Source: Bacteroidales bacterium
GTDB lineage: Bacteria; Bacteroidota; Bacteroidia; Bacteroidales; GCA-2711565
Direction of reading: 5' to 3'
Length of the DNA stretch: 38,223 bases
Assembly (NCBI GenBank): GCA_028280405.1
Contig: JANQLW010000014.1
Span: 1-38,223, forward strand
Below are positions 6,556 through 15,402 of this stretch, one piece after another. A model generated the notes under the pieces. The model was not told where the DNA came from. It ran no database searches and worked only from the letters and a program-made list of their open reading frames with translations. Position numbers and translations under genes: made by a program. Each line of letters begins with the position of its first letter. Positions within the stretch are counted from its first letter, which is position 1.

Positions 6556-7650
6556 ATGAGTTCAGACTTTCTTCCAATAAATGGAACCGATTTTGTAGAA
6601 TTTTACGTAGGTAATGCGAAGCAGGCTGCACATTATTATCAAACAGCTTTTGGCTTTCAGCCGATAGCCTACTCCGGACTGGAAACAGGAAATAAAGAAA
6701 AGACATCTTATGTATTAAGACAGGATAAAATCACTTTTGTATTCTCTACTGCTCTGGAGCCGGATACAAAAATAGGCAAGCATGTAGATCTTCATGGAGA
6801 TGGTGTAAAGTTCGTTGCATTGTGGGTAGATGATGCAACCCATTCTTTTAACGAAACAACAAAACGAGGCGCAAAAGCTTACGCCGAACCTTATGAACTT
6901 GAGGATAAACATGGAAAAGTCGTCATCTCAGGAATTCATACTTATGGAGAAACGATTCATCTATTCGTAGAAAGAAAAAATTACAATGGAGCATTCTTAC
7001 CCGGATTCATTGAATGGAGTCCTAAATATCAGCCTAAGCCGGTTGGATTAAAATATGTAGATCATATGGTAGGCAATGTTGGCTGGGGAGAAATGAATAA
7101 ATGGGTTGATTTTTATAAAAATGTGATGGGGTTCCGTCAGCTGATTTCATTTGATGATAAAGATATTTCAACTGAATATACAGCTTTAATGAGTAAAGTG
7201 GTTGCCAATGGCAATGACCGGATTAAGTTCCCGATTAATGAACCGGCAGAAGGACGTAAAAGATCACAGATTGAAGAATATATTGATTTTTACAAAGGAG
7301 CAGGAGTGCAACATGTTGCTATGGCTACTGATGATATTGTCTTTACTGTAAGTGAGCTTATGAACAGAGGCGTAGAATTTCTGCATGTGCCTAAAACATA
7401 TTATGATGATGTACTCGACAGAGTCGGAGAAATTGAAGAAGACCTGGAGCCCTTAAAAGAATTAGGAATTCTTATTGACAGGGATGATGAAGGTTATCTA
7501 TTGCAATTGTTTACCAAACCTATACAGGATCGGCCGACTGTTTTTTATGAAATTATTCAGCGTAAAGGAGCCAGGTCATTCGGAAAAGGGAATTTTAAAG
7601 CCCTGTTTGAAGCAATAGAAAGAGAACAACAAAACAGAGGCACTCTGTAA
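6556..7650 (+). CDS. hpd: 4-hydroxyphenylpyruvate dioxygenase
   Basis: A 364-residue enzyme of two vicinal-oxygen-chelate domains that converts 4-hydroxyphenylpyruvate to homogentisate. The N-terminal VOC domain spans about 10-140 and the catalytic one about 160-340. Iron ligands are visible as H170 (YVDHMVGNV), H253 (VQHVAMATDDI) and E332 (VFYEIIQRKG), and the C-terminal gating helix follows (KALFEAIEREQ). It supplies the substrate of the upstream hmgA product. It is 60 bases after hmgA and 62 before fah, consistent with one operon. Confidence 0.97.
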   Translation: MSSDFLPINGTDFVEFYVGNAKQAAHYYQTAFGFQPIAYSGLETGNKEKTSYVLRQDKITFVFSTALEPDTKIGKHVDLHGDGVKFVALWVDDATHSFNETTKRGAKAYAEPYELEDKHGKVVISGIHTYGETIHLFVERKNYNGAFLPGFIEWSPKYQPKPVGLKYVDHMVGNVGWGEMNKWVDFYKNVMGFRQLISFDDKDISTEYTALMSKVVANGNDRIKFPINEPAEGRKRSQIEEYIDFYKGAGVQHVAMATDDIVFTVSELMNRGVEFLHVPKTYYDDVLDRVGEIEEDLEPLKELGILIDRDDEGYLLQLFTKPIQDRPTVFYEIIQRKGARSFGKGNFKALFEAIEREQQNRGTL

Positions 7651-7712
7651 TGAAAAATGATTGAATGCATAAATATATTTACTCATTTAACCATTAATTA
7701 ACAAAAAACAAA

Positions 7713-8987
7713 ATGCACAATTATATAGATTTAAACTGGAAAAGTTGGTTGGAGGTTGATCCTAATTCAGATTTTCCGATTCAAAACATACCTTTCGGAG
7801 TATTTACTTATAAAGGGAAACGTCCAAGTATTGCCAGTCGCATAGGTAACTGGGTAATTGACTTATCTGCTATGGAGCGTCATGGTTATTTTAGTAATTT
7901 GGAATTAGAAGATTATAGTTTTTTCCATAGCAAATGCTTAAATCCTTTCATTGCAAAAGGAAAAGAAATTACGAATAAAGTCCGATACCGCATTGCGGAA
8001 GTATTTGAACAATTTAACGCTGAACTTAAGAATAATGCGGAAGCCAGAAAACAAATTCTTTTAAAGATCGAAGAAGTTGAAATGCTTATGCCGGTTAAAG
8101 TAGGCGATTATACTGATTTTTATTCAAGTATTGAGCATGCTACCAATGTTGGTAAGATGTTCCGTGATCCGGACAATGCTTTACTGCCAAACTGGAAACA
8201 CATTCCGGTAGGCTATCATGGGAGGTCTTCATCAATTGTAGTTTCAGGAACTCCTATTTATCGTCCTAAAGGACAAACAAAATCCGATACTGAATCAAGC
8301 CCATCTTACGGACCTTCCCGCTTAATGGATTTTGAACTGGAAATGGCTTTTATTACTGGTAAAAAAACGAAGTTGGGAGAACAGGTTAACATTGATAATG
8401 CGGAAGAATATATATTTGGCCTGGTAATATTCAATGATTTATCTGCAAGGGATATTCAGAAATGGGAATACGTTCCGTTAGGCCCTTTCCTGGGCAAAAA
8501 TTTTGGTTCGGTTATTTCTCCATGGATAGTTACATTAGAGGCCTTATCCCCTTTCAAAGTTGAAGGACCAAAACAAGAACCTGCAGTCCTCCCCTATCTG
8601 AATATTGAAGGTGCACATAATCTGGATGTAAATCTTGAAGTAGGACTGGAACCGGAGAACAGTGAAGAAACCACCGTCTGTCAATCAAATATGAAATATT
8701 TATATTGGAGCATGGCTCAACAATTAGCCCATCATACAGTGAATGGATGTAATATTAATGTGGGGGATATGTACGCTTCAGGAACCATTAGCGGTCCAAC
8801 GGAAGATTCTTATGGATCTATGCTGGAACTGAGCTGGAAGGGTACAAAACCTTTAAAACTAAAAGATGGGTCGGAACGTAAGTTTATTCAGGATAATGAT
8901 ACCGTAGTGATGCGTGCTTACGCTAAGAAAAATAATTTAAGAATCGGATTTGGAGAAGTATCAACTAAAATTTTACCAGCAAAATAA
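7713..8987 (+). CDS. fahA: Fumarylacetoacetase
   Basis: A 424-residue hydrolase that splits fumarylacetoacetate into fumarate and acetoacetate, the last step of tyrosine breakdown. It shows the N-terminal SH3-like part (to about residue 115) and the FAH catalytic domain. Metal ligands D135 (DYTDFYSS), E208 and E210 (FELE) and D242 (NDLSARDIQ), and the catalytic histidine H142 (EHATNVG), line up with the mammalian enzyme. The maleylacetoacetate isomerase that would normally precede it is not in this window. Its stop is two bases from the next ATG, so the flavin-reductase-like gene is surely co-transcribed. Confidence 0.97.
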   Translation: MHNYIDLNWKSWLEVDPNSDFPIQNIPFGVFTYKGKRPSIASRIGNWVIDLSAMERHGYFSNLELEDYSFFHSKCLNPFIAKGKEITNKVRYRIAEVFEQFNAELKNNAEARKQILLKIEEVEMLMPVKVGDYTDFYSSIEHATNVGKMFRDPDNALLPNWKHIPVGYHGRSSSIVVSGTPIYRPKGQTKSDTESSPSYGPSRLMDFELEMAFITGKKTKLGEQVNIDNAEEYIFGLVIFNDLSARDIQKWEYVPLGPFLGKNFGSVISPWIVTLEALSPFKVEGPKQEPAVLPYLNIEGAHNLDVNLEVGLEPENSEETTVCQSNMKYLYWSMAQQLAHHTVNGCNINVGDMYASGTISGPTEDSYGSMLELSWKGTKPLKLKDGSERKFIQDNDTVVMRAYAKKNNLRIGFGEVSTKILPAK

Positions 8988-8989
8988 AC

Positions 8990-9850
8990 ATGAAAGTAAT
9001 TCCCGGGAATACTAAACTACCGGAGCTACATCGCATCTTATTAACATCAGTAGCTCCACGCCCTATAGCCCTTGCAAGCACTATTGATAAGACCGGCAAT
9101 CCAAATTTATCTCCATTTAGTTTTTTCAATATATTTGGAGTGAACCCTCCTACTCTTATTTTTTCTCCTTCGAGAAGAGGAAAGGATAATACTACAAAAC
9201 ATACTTTTGAAAACCTGAAAGAAATCGATGAAGTAGTGATCAATACTGTCAGCTATTCGATGGTAGAACAAATCAGTTTGAGTAGCAGCGACTTTGATAA
9301 AGGGGTAGATGAATTTATAAAAGCAGGATTTACTAAAATTGAATCTGAATTGGTAAAACCTTTCCGGGTTAAAGAAGCGCTGGTTCAATTTGAATGTAAG
9401 GTGAAGGAAATCATTGAAACGTCTCAATTACCAGGTGCCGGAAACCTGGTTATATGTGAAATACTGATGATCCATATTAATGATCAGGCATTAAACGACA
9501 AAGGATTTCCTGATCAGAACAAATTGGATTTGGTAGGCCGAATGGGAGGGAACTTATATAATAGAACTATTGACAGTTCTCAATTTGAAGTTGTAAAGCC
9601 TCTGGAATATCCGGGGATAGGGATTGATGTACTTCCAAATTATATTAAAGGAAGTGATTTACTTACAGGCAATGAACTGGGTAAATTAGGTTCAGTAAGA
9701 GAAATCCCTGATCAGGATAGGATAGATATACTAACGGAAAACCTGAATGTAGTCATTAATGATAAAAATGCATTTAAAATTGCCAGGGAATTACTAAATG
9801 AAGGTAAATCATTAGATGCCCTATGTGTACTACTTAAAATAAAGAAATAA
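8990..9850 (+). CDS. Flavin reductase-like FMN-binding protein in the homogentisate operon
   Basis: A 286-residue protein with an N-terminal flavin-reductase-like split-barrel domain (about 10-170; TSVAPRPIALASTID and GNPNLSPFSFFNIFGVNPPTL are typical FMN-binding segments). An approximately 100-residue C-terminal extension lacks obvious motifs. Family members bind FMN and either reduce free flavin or act as flavin oxidoreductases. The start is two bases after the fah stop, so it belongs to the aromatic operon, but no flavin-dependent step is known in the homogentisate route. Its role (supplying reduced flavin, or acting on an aromatic side product) is inference. Confidence 0.85.
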   Translation: MKVIPGNTKLPELHRILLTSVAPRPIALASTIDKTGNPNLSPFSFFNIFGVNPPTLIFSPSRRGKDNTTKHTFENLKEIDEVVINTVSYSMVEQISLSSSDFDKGVDEFIKAGFTKIESELVKPFRVKEALVQFECKVKEIIETSQLPGAGNLVICEILMIHINDQALNDKGFPDQNKLDLVGRMGGNLYNRTIDSSQFEVVKPLEYPGIGIDVLPNYIKGSDLLTGNELGKLGSVREIPDQDRIDILTENLNVVINDKNAFKIARELLNEGKSLDALCVLLKIKK

Positions 9851-9853
9851 TGA

Positions 9854-11587
9854 TTACCCTAATATTTTAAGCCCGTCTTCAACAAGCGTTTTCAAGGGTT
9901 TGCCATTATCCTTAAACCGTTGCAGCTGGGCTTTTAAATCATTCTTCAGCTCTTCGGATATAGCCAAATCGGCTTTGAATAATTCAGAAATTTCAAGGAA
10001 TAACAACCATTCATCAGGAAATTCTTTTTTCACTTGATGATAAAGATCCGACAAAGCCATTGAAGCTTTTAATTCTCTGATATCTCTTGTTTTCTGATAA
10101 AAAGAATGTAGCTTTTTAGCTTCTTCGGTATGCTCGATTTTATGCGTTTTTTCTTCAGGAACCGGGAAATAATAACCAAAACTTTCAGGATCGGCCGGAC
10201 CATTAAATACTGAAACAATTTCATTCCCGATTAACATATCATAGGTTCCCCATTCAGGTTTAAATAAAACCTGCTCCTGAAACTTTACCGTACAATTTTC
10301 AAAGCTCAACAATAAGATTTTACAATCCTGACGATGAACCTTTCTCAACAAACCATTTACTTTAATGCCGGATTCAAACTCCAACCCGCAAGTTTGGCCT
10401 TCTACAATGCCTTTTTCATTTAATTCATCTTCGGTAAGCAATTCGAATGCAGCATCAATCCCTTTAACTTTTCCTATGGGAGAACTGAATCCATCCTTAT
10501 GATAATCTTTATGATGCCCTGTAATTTCTTTTCCTTTATAAGATAAACTGGTCGGGCCTGTAGTTTGTAAATAAATAGCCTGGTTATTAGGAGAAATAAC
10601 ATTCGTGAAAGTACCATTTATCTGTACTCCGGTATCATATTCACAGCAAGCTATATTCTCAGAGCAAATAGCTTTCTGAATACTACTTAAGCCACCTGTT
10701 CTTAGTGCCATTCCATCCACAAACTCTTCAAGTACATCCGTTAATTGTTGAAAATTGGGAGTAACAAATAATTGAGGTTGCATACAGGTAATATCAAAGC
10801 TATAATCTTTTGCATTAATATTATACTCAATCTTTTGTACACTATCCTTTAATGCATTTTTACATTCAGAAATAGAAGAAAGCAAACCGGCACCATAAAT
10901 CTTCGGTTTTGTAAGTTCACCAATGAGGCCATATTCAACTGTCCACCAATGCAGATTCCTTATTAATGATATTTCAGAAGGTTTTCCATATTGTTTGATG
11001 AGCTGTTCCAGGTCAATTTCAGCCTGATCAATATCTTTTGTTTTCGTATATGGATCCGCCTTTAAAATAGACAAATGTCTGATTGCCTGATAAATTTTCT
11101 TATCATAAGGATTTGAAAGCGCCTTACACCCATATTGTCCAAATAAACGAAGATATTCAGCATATTCAGGATTTGCAATAATAGGTGCATGTCCGGCTGC
11201 CTCATGAATAATATCGGGAGCAGGTGTATATCCTATTTGATCAATCGGGCGAATATCAGCGGCAATGACTAAAACATTATATGCCTGAAATTCCATAAAA
11301 GCTGCAGGAGGGATAAAACCATCAACAGCAACTGCTGCCCAACCTATTTCTCTTAAAATTCTGTTCATCCCATACATATGTGGGATAGTATCTATACTGA
11401 TTCCGGTCTGCTCCAGGCCTCCTGAATAAGACTCATGAGCAACATCTTTTAAATAATGAATATTTTGGCGCATGACATATCGCCAAACGGCATGATCCTG
11501 TGCAGTATAATCGTTATAGGGCTGTTCAATGATCAGACTTTTCAAATGTCCCGGAAGTTTTTGCAATACTTCATTAGTTTCAAACAT
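9854..11587 (-). CDS. phhA: Aromatic amino acid hydroxylase (phenylalanine 4-monooxygenase type)
   Basis: A 577-residue pterin- and Fe(II)-dependent hydroxylase, likely turning phenylalanine into tyrosine. The catalytic domain fills the first 300 residues and shows the iron site H128 and H133 (HEAAGH) and E218 (WWTVEYGLIGE). There is no N-terminal ACT regulatory domain. Instead there is an approximately 280-residue C-terminal part with no motif I can name, about twice the length of pseudomonad PhhA (about 260 residues); this long form is typical of Bacteroidota. It converges on the homogentisate operon with three bases between stops, so the two units together encode Phe-to-fumarate catabolism apart from two steps. 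Confidence 0.93.
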   Translation of the reverse strand: MFETNEVLQKLPGHLKSLIIEQPYNDYTAQDHAVWRYVMRQNIHYLKDVAHESYSGGLEQTGISIDTIPHMYGMNRILREIGWAAVAVDGFIPPAAFMEFQAYNVLVIAADIRPIDQIGYTPAPDIIHEAAGHAPIIANPEYAEYLRLFGQYGCKALSNPYDKKIYQAIRHLSILKADPYTKTKDIDQAEIDLEQLIKQYGKPSEISLIRNLHWWTVEYGLIGELTKPKIYGAGLLSSISECKNALKDSVQKIEYNINAKDYSFDITCMQPQLFVTPNFQQLTDVLEEFVDGMALRTGGLSSIQKAICSENIACCEYDTGVQINGTFTNVISPNNQAIYLQTTGPTSLSYKGKEITGHHKDYHKDGFSSPIGKVKGIDAAFELLTEDELNEKGIVEGQTCGLEFESGIKVNGLLRKVHRQDCKILLLSFENCTVKFQEQVLFKPEWGTYDMLIGNEIVSVFNGPADPESFGYYFPVPEEKTHKIEHTEEAKKLHSFYQKTRDIRELKASMALSDLYHQVKKEFPDEWLLFLEISELFKADLAISEELKNDLKAQLQRFKDNGKPLKTLVEDGLKILG

Positions 11588-11624
11588 AACTTATATTTAA
11601 TTAGATTAAGTATAAATACTGAAT

Positions 11625-11632
11625 CAAATATA
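11625..11632 (-). promoter_or_regulatory. Probable phhA promoter
   Basis: On the minus strand TATATTTG matches TAnnTTTG, 37 bases before the ATG, with a TTG (11656-11658) 23 bases further upstream. Confidence 0.5.
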
Positions 11633-11682
11633 TAAATTATTTTTAAAACTTGGTTCAAATTATCATAATTGAATTAGGCTGG

Positions 11683-11707
11683 AATATTGTTCTATTGTAA
11701 CAATATT
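11683..11707. repeat. Inverted repeat upstream of phhA
   Basis: AATATTGTT (11683-11691) and AACAATATT (11699-11707) form a 9-bp stem with a 7-base loop, about 95 bases upstream of phhA. It could be an operator for the hydroxylase gene or a weak hairpin; nothing in the sequence decides. Confidence 0.3.
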
Positions 11708-11837
11708 ATTAAAGTATAGTTAAATCAACTAAAGGCATGTTTAGTCTTTCTTCAGCTAACGAGATACTTAAGTAGATCAGGGTTTGGGGTTCAAGTCTTG
11801 ACAATTTCTTAACAAATTAAAAACACAGTTGAGCGAA

Positions 11838-13178
11838 TTAATTAACCATCTTACGGTATAGCTTTTTAAAACGATACAAGAAGAATACAGAAGCTATTCC
11901 TAAACTAACAACCAGTCCGACCCAGGCACCAACGGCTCCGAATTCAAATGTGAAAGCAAATAAGTAGCTTATTGGCAAGCTAATTAATATATAACAGATA
12001 AAGGCAATAATCATTGCATACTTCACATCAGCCAGGCCACGTAATATTCCTAACATTACAACCTGTAATCCATCAAATATTTGGAAAGCTGCAGCCATAA
12101 TAAGTAATTGAGCCGCAATAGTTATTACCGCAGGATCACTTGTATATAACCAGGGAAGCTGATTCCTCAAAACTACAAAAAGTATAGCTGTAATACTCAT
12201 GAATGCAACTACCAAATGAATAGAGGCATAAGCAGCCTTAGACAGTCCTTCATAATTTTTCTTACTATATTGATGAGATACTCTAATTGTAGTAGCTGAG
12301 CCTATTCCGGTAACGATCATAAATGTTATACTGGCTAAACCAATACCAATCTGATGTGCAGCTAATGGAACGGCCCCCAGCCAACCGATCATTATATTAC
12401 TTAATACAAATGCTAAAACCTCAAGGACTATTTGAATGGATATAGGCCAGCCAACATCTACTAACTTAAATATTGTTTTAAAGTTCACTTTTTCTTTCAA
12501 GGCTTCCATTAAATAGAATTTGAATTGTTTTCTGTACATAAATACAGCAATAAACAATCCCATCATTGCGATTCTGGATACAAATGTCCCGATTCCCGCA
12601 CCATTCAGTCCTAATGCCGGGAATCCAAGTTTCCCGAAAATAAGCACATAATTTACAACTACATTGATCACATTGGCAATTAAGGTGATGGTCATCGCAT
12701 TTATGGTATTCCCTATTCCTTCTGCAAATTGTTTCAGCGTAAAGAAAATCATAAACGGCATCATGGAATAAACCAAAATTCGATAATATGGTATAGCTAA
12801 TTCAACTACCTCATCTTCCTGTCCCATTTGATCCATAAAAAATGAAACAGAATACATCAATACACATAAGATAAGCCCTATAACTGTATTTGTCAGTGTA
12901 GAGTTTAGTAGCAAATTTGCACTTTCTTTATGATTCTTTGCTCCAAAGGTATGGCCAACTAATGGAGTTAAACCCAAAGTGAATCCCATCCCCAATACCA
13001 TTCCAATAATAAAAACTGCATTTGCAAAGCTTGCGGCTGCCAGTTCAATGGTACCAACAGAACCGACCATCATATTATCCACTTGTTGCACTAATACCTG
13101 CCCGGCCTGTGACAGCATAACCGGAATTGCAACTTTTAAATTTCTTTTATAATATGGTAAGTAATCTTGTATAAACAC
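11838..13178 (-). CDS. MATE family multidrug exporter
   Basis: A 446-residue membrane protein with about twelve hydrophobic segments in two similar halves. The family-typical N-terminus (AIPVMLSQAGQVLVQQVDNMMVG) and GAVPLAAHQIGIG in the second half are present. MATE proteins export cationic drugs or metabolites using Na+ or H+. I place the start at the GTG at 13178 because a well-formed promoter (TACTTTTG at 13198-13205 with TTG 21 bases upstream) lies downstream of the more distal ATG at 13208, which would then not be transcribed. The gene stands alone; the substrate cannot be inferred. Confidence 0.92.
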   Translation of the reverse strand: MFIQDYLPYYKRNLKVAIPVMLSQAGQVLVQQVDNMMVGSVGTIELAAASFANAVFIIGMVLGMGFTLGLTPLVGHTFGAKNHKESANLLLNSTLTNTVIGLILCVLMYSVSFFMDQMGQEDEVVELAIPYYRILVYSMMPFMIFFTLKQFAEGIGNTINAMTITLIANVINVVVNYVLIFGKLGFPALGLNGAGIGTFVSRIAMMGLFIAVFMYRKQFKFYLMEALKEKVNFKTIFKLVDVGWPISIQIVLEVLAFVLSNIMIGWLGAVPLAAHQIGIGLASITFMIVTGIGSATTIRVSHQYSKKNYEGLSKAAYASIHLVVAFMSITAILFVVLRNQLPWLYTSDPAVITIAAQLLIMAAAFQIFDGLQVVMLGILRGLADVKYAMIIAFICYILISLPISYLFAFTFEFGAVGAWVGLVVSLGIASVFFLYRFKKLYRKMVN

Positions 13179-13197
13179 CTTTATTTTTTTCAGAATG

Positions 13198-13229
13198 CAA
13201 AAGTACATATTATAAGAACTCAAAAACAA
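13198..13229 (-). promoter_or_regulatory. Promoter of the MATE gene
   Basis: Minus strand: TTG (13227-13229), 21-base spacer, TACTTTTG (13198-13205). This fits the Bacteroidota consensus well and decides the GTG start at 13178. Confidence 0.6.
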
Positions 13230-13282
13230 TAATCATAAGATCAATTCATAATTTCTAATTTATCATCCATAATTATAATAAT

Positions 13283-13290
13283 TATCTTTG
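13283..13290 (+). promoter_or_regulatory. Probable promoter of the GT2-miaA-EamA operon
   Basis: TATCTTTG matches TAnnTTTG and ends 14 bases before the ATG of the glycosyltransferase. No clear -33 element. Confidence 0.45.
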
Positions 13291-13304
13291 GGGAAAAATT
13301 TTAC

Positions 13305-14489
13305 ATGCATCCAAAAGTTTACCTGGCCATCCCCCTAATGGATGAGTTTCAAAATATTTCAAACCTCATTAATGATATTAAAAAACAGGATTATGCAAAT
13401 TTTGATGTAGTTTTTTGTGTGAACCAGCCAGATTCGTGGTGGACAGATACCAATAAAGTCAGTATCTGTGAGAACAATCGGAAAACGATCAATTTTCTTA
13501 AAAAAGTTGAAATCGGAAGCATCATAGATAAATCCGGTAAAGGAAATGGTTGGGATTCTAAAAATTATGGAGTCGGATGGGCAAGAAAAACCATTATGGA
13601 TTCTATTGCGAAAAATGCAGAGCCAAATGATATCATTCTAACTTTGGATGGAGATACCAGGATAAAAACTGATTATATAAGTTCGGTAGTAAATACAATA
13701 AATAATCATTCAAAAGCAGTAGCTTTATCAATCCCTTATTATCACCCATTAACAGAAGATGAAGAAACCAACCGTAACATTTTACGTTATGAAATTTATA
13801 TGCGTTATTATTCATTGAATCTTTATCGCATAAAAAACCCTTATCATTTTACTGCATTAGGAAGTGCTATTGCCGTTCCGGTATGGGCATATAAAAGAGT
13901 GAGGGGCATCACCCCTCATAAAAGTGGTGAAGACTTCTACTTTCTTCTCAAACTAAAAAAATTTGGAAACATCTTAAATTGGAATCCATCTAAGGTATAT
14001 CCGGAAGCGAGATATTCAGACCGGGTATTTTTTGGTACCGGCCCGGCTATGATAAAAGGAAGAGAAGGAAATTGGTCTTCTTATCCGATATATAATTATC
14101 AGTTATTTGATGATATCAAAAAAAGTTTTAATGCATTTAATGTTCTTTTCAAAAGCGAAGCAAACTACCCAATGAAATCATTTCTGTCAAAACAGTTTAA
14201 TGATGATGAATGGCACGTAGCTTTACGAAAAAACAATAAAACTGCGGTACGTTTTTATAAAGCATGTACCGACAAGGTTGATGCTTTGAGAATACTGCAA
14301 TACCTTAAATCAAATAATGAAAACAATCAAGATGAAAGCAACTTATTAGAATTCATGAATGCTTTTTATCCAGATAATAATATCGTAAATTCGGGATTTG
14401 ATTTTTTACACACATCTGTCCATGAATTAAATGAATTAAGGAATTATCTGGTAGAGAAAGAAGAGATATATCAACAGCATGCACAATAA
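13305..14489 (+). CDS. Family 2 glycosyltransferase
   Basis: A 394-residue GT-A fold enzyme. The N-terminal nucleotide-binding region starts VYLAIPLMDEFQNISNLI, and the metal-binding DxD-like motif is LDGDT (114-118). An acceptor-side GEDFYFLLKL motif near residue 205 carries the presumed catalytic acid. No membrane segment is seen, so it is cytoplasmic. The sugar donor and acceptor are unknown. Its last 11 bases overlap miaA, so it is the first gene of a three-gene operon, which is an odd partnership for a tRNA-modification gene. Confidence 0.8.
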   Translation: MHPKVYLAIPLMDEFQNISNLINDIKKQDYANFDVVFCVNQPDSWWTDTNKVSICENNRKTINFLKKVEIGSIIDKSGKGNGWDSKNYGVGWARKTIMDSIAKNAEPNDIILTLDGDTRIKTDYISSVVNTINNHSKAVALSIPYYHPLTEDEETNRNILRYEIYMRYYSLNLYRIKNPYHFTALGSAIAVPVWAYKRVRGITPHKSGEDFYFLLKLKKFGNILNWNPSKVYPEARYSDRVFFGTGPAMIKGREGNWSSYPIYNYQLFDDIKKSFNAFNVLFKSEANYPMKSFLSKQFNDDEWHVALRKNNKTAVRFYKACTDKVDALRILQYLKSNNENNQDESNLLEFMNAFYPDNNIVNSGFDFLHTSVHELNELRNYLVEKEEIYQQHAQ

Positions 14490-15402
14490 ACTGATCACTA
14501 TATTAGGGCCAACAGCCACCGGAAAAACTTCTTTTGCTGCTCACCTTGCAAAGGAAATTAAAGCAGAAATAATCAGTGCAGATTCCAGACAGGTATATAA
14601 AGGCATGGACTTGGGAACTGGTAAAGACCTTGATGATTATGTTGTGGATGGTATTCAAATCCCTTATCATCTTATTGATATTGCAGATCCTGGCTATGAA
14701 TACAATGTGTTTGAATTTCAAAAAGATTTCTTAAAAGCATATCATGAAATTCAATCAAGGAATGTAGCTGTAATTATGTGTGGCGGTACAGGCATGTATC
14801 TCGAAGCAATTCTAAAAGGCTATAAACTGGTAAAAGTACCTGCAAATAAAGAACTCAGAGAAGAACTTCAAAACATTACAGACATCGAATTATCCGAAAA
14901 ATTAAGAAGCTATAAAGATTTGCATAATGTAAGTGATACCTCTGACAGAAAACGTTTAATCCGGGCCATTGAAATACAGGAATACTATCAGGCTAAATCA
15001 ATAAAAGATGATTTTCCCAAAATAGAGAGTATAAATATTGGAATTCATTTTGAAAGAAAAATAATTCGGGAAAGAATTACCAAAAGATTAAAAGAGCGGT
15101 TAGCAGTCGGCATGACGAATGAAATTGAAACACTGCTGACAAAAGGTGTAAAGGTTGAAGAATTAATGTTCTATGGATTAGAATATAAAATCATCACACA
15201 ATATGTAATCGGAGAAATCAGTTTTGAGGAAATGTTTCAAAAGTTAAATACGGCTATCCACCAATTTGCAAAACGTCAAATGACCTGGTTCAGAAGAATG
15301 GAAAAACAAGGTTTTAAAATCCATTGGATTGATGGTAATAAATCCATGGAAGAAAAAATTAATGAAGCTCTACACATACTAAAAATATCTAATAATTTAT
15401 GA
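14479..15402 (+). CDS. miaA: tRNA dimethylallyltransferase
   Basis: A 307-residue enzyme that adds a dimethylallyl group to A37 of tRNAs reading UNN codons. The P-loop GPTATGKT (10-17), the substrate motif SADSRQVYKGMDLGTGK (about 34-50), GGTGMY near 101-106 and the C-terminal KRQMTWFR (about 269-276) are all present, and the length is normal. It overlaps the upstream glycosyltransferase by 11 bases and the downstream EamA gene by 4, so the three are translationally coupled. The N-terminal ATG is internal to the previous gene, as expected for coupling. Confidence 0.97.
   Translation: MHNKLITILGPTATGKTSFAAHLAKEIKAEIISADSRQVYKGMDLGTGKDLDDYVVDGIQIPYHLIDIADPGYEYNVFEFQKDFLKAYHEIQSRNVAVIMCGGTGMYLEAILKGYKLVKVPANKELREELQNITDIELSEKLRSYKDLHNVSDTSDRKRLIRAIEIQEYYQAKSIKDDFPKIESINIGIHFERKIIRERITKRLKERLAVGMTNEIETLLTKGVKVEELMFYGLEYKIITQYVIGEISFEEMFQKLNTAIHQFAKRQMTWFRRMEKQGFKIHWIDGNKSMEEKINEALHILKISNNL

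Noticed and set aside
9107..9427. 106-codon minus-strand frame inside the flavin-reductase-like gene
   Set aside because: Fully contained in a well-supported gene; composition is that of an antisense frame.
13179..13229. Longer N-terminus of the MATE protein from upstream ATG codons
   Set aside because: A good promoter box lies within this stretch, and the extra residues are not part of the family pattern; GTG at 13178 fits better.
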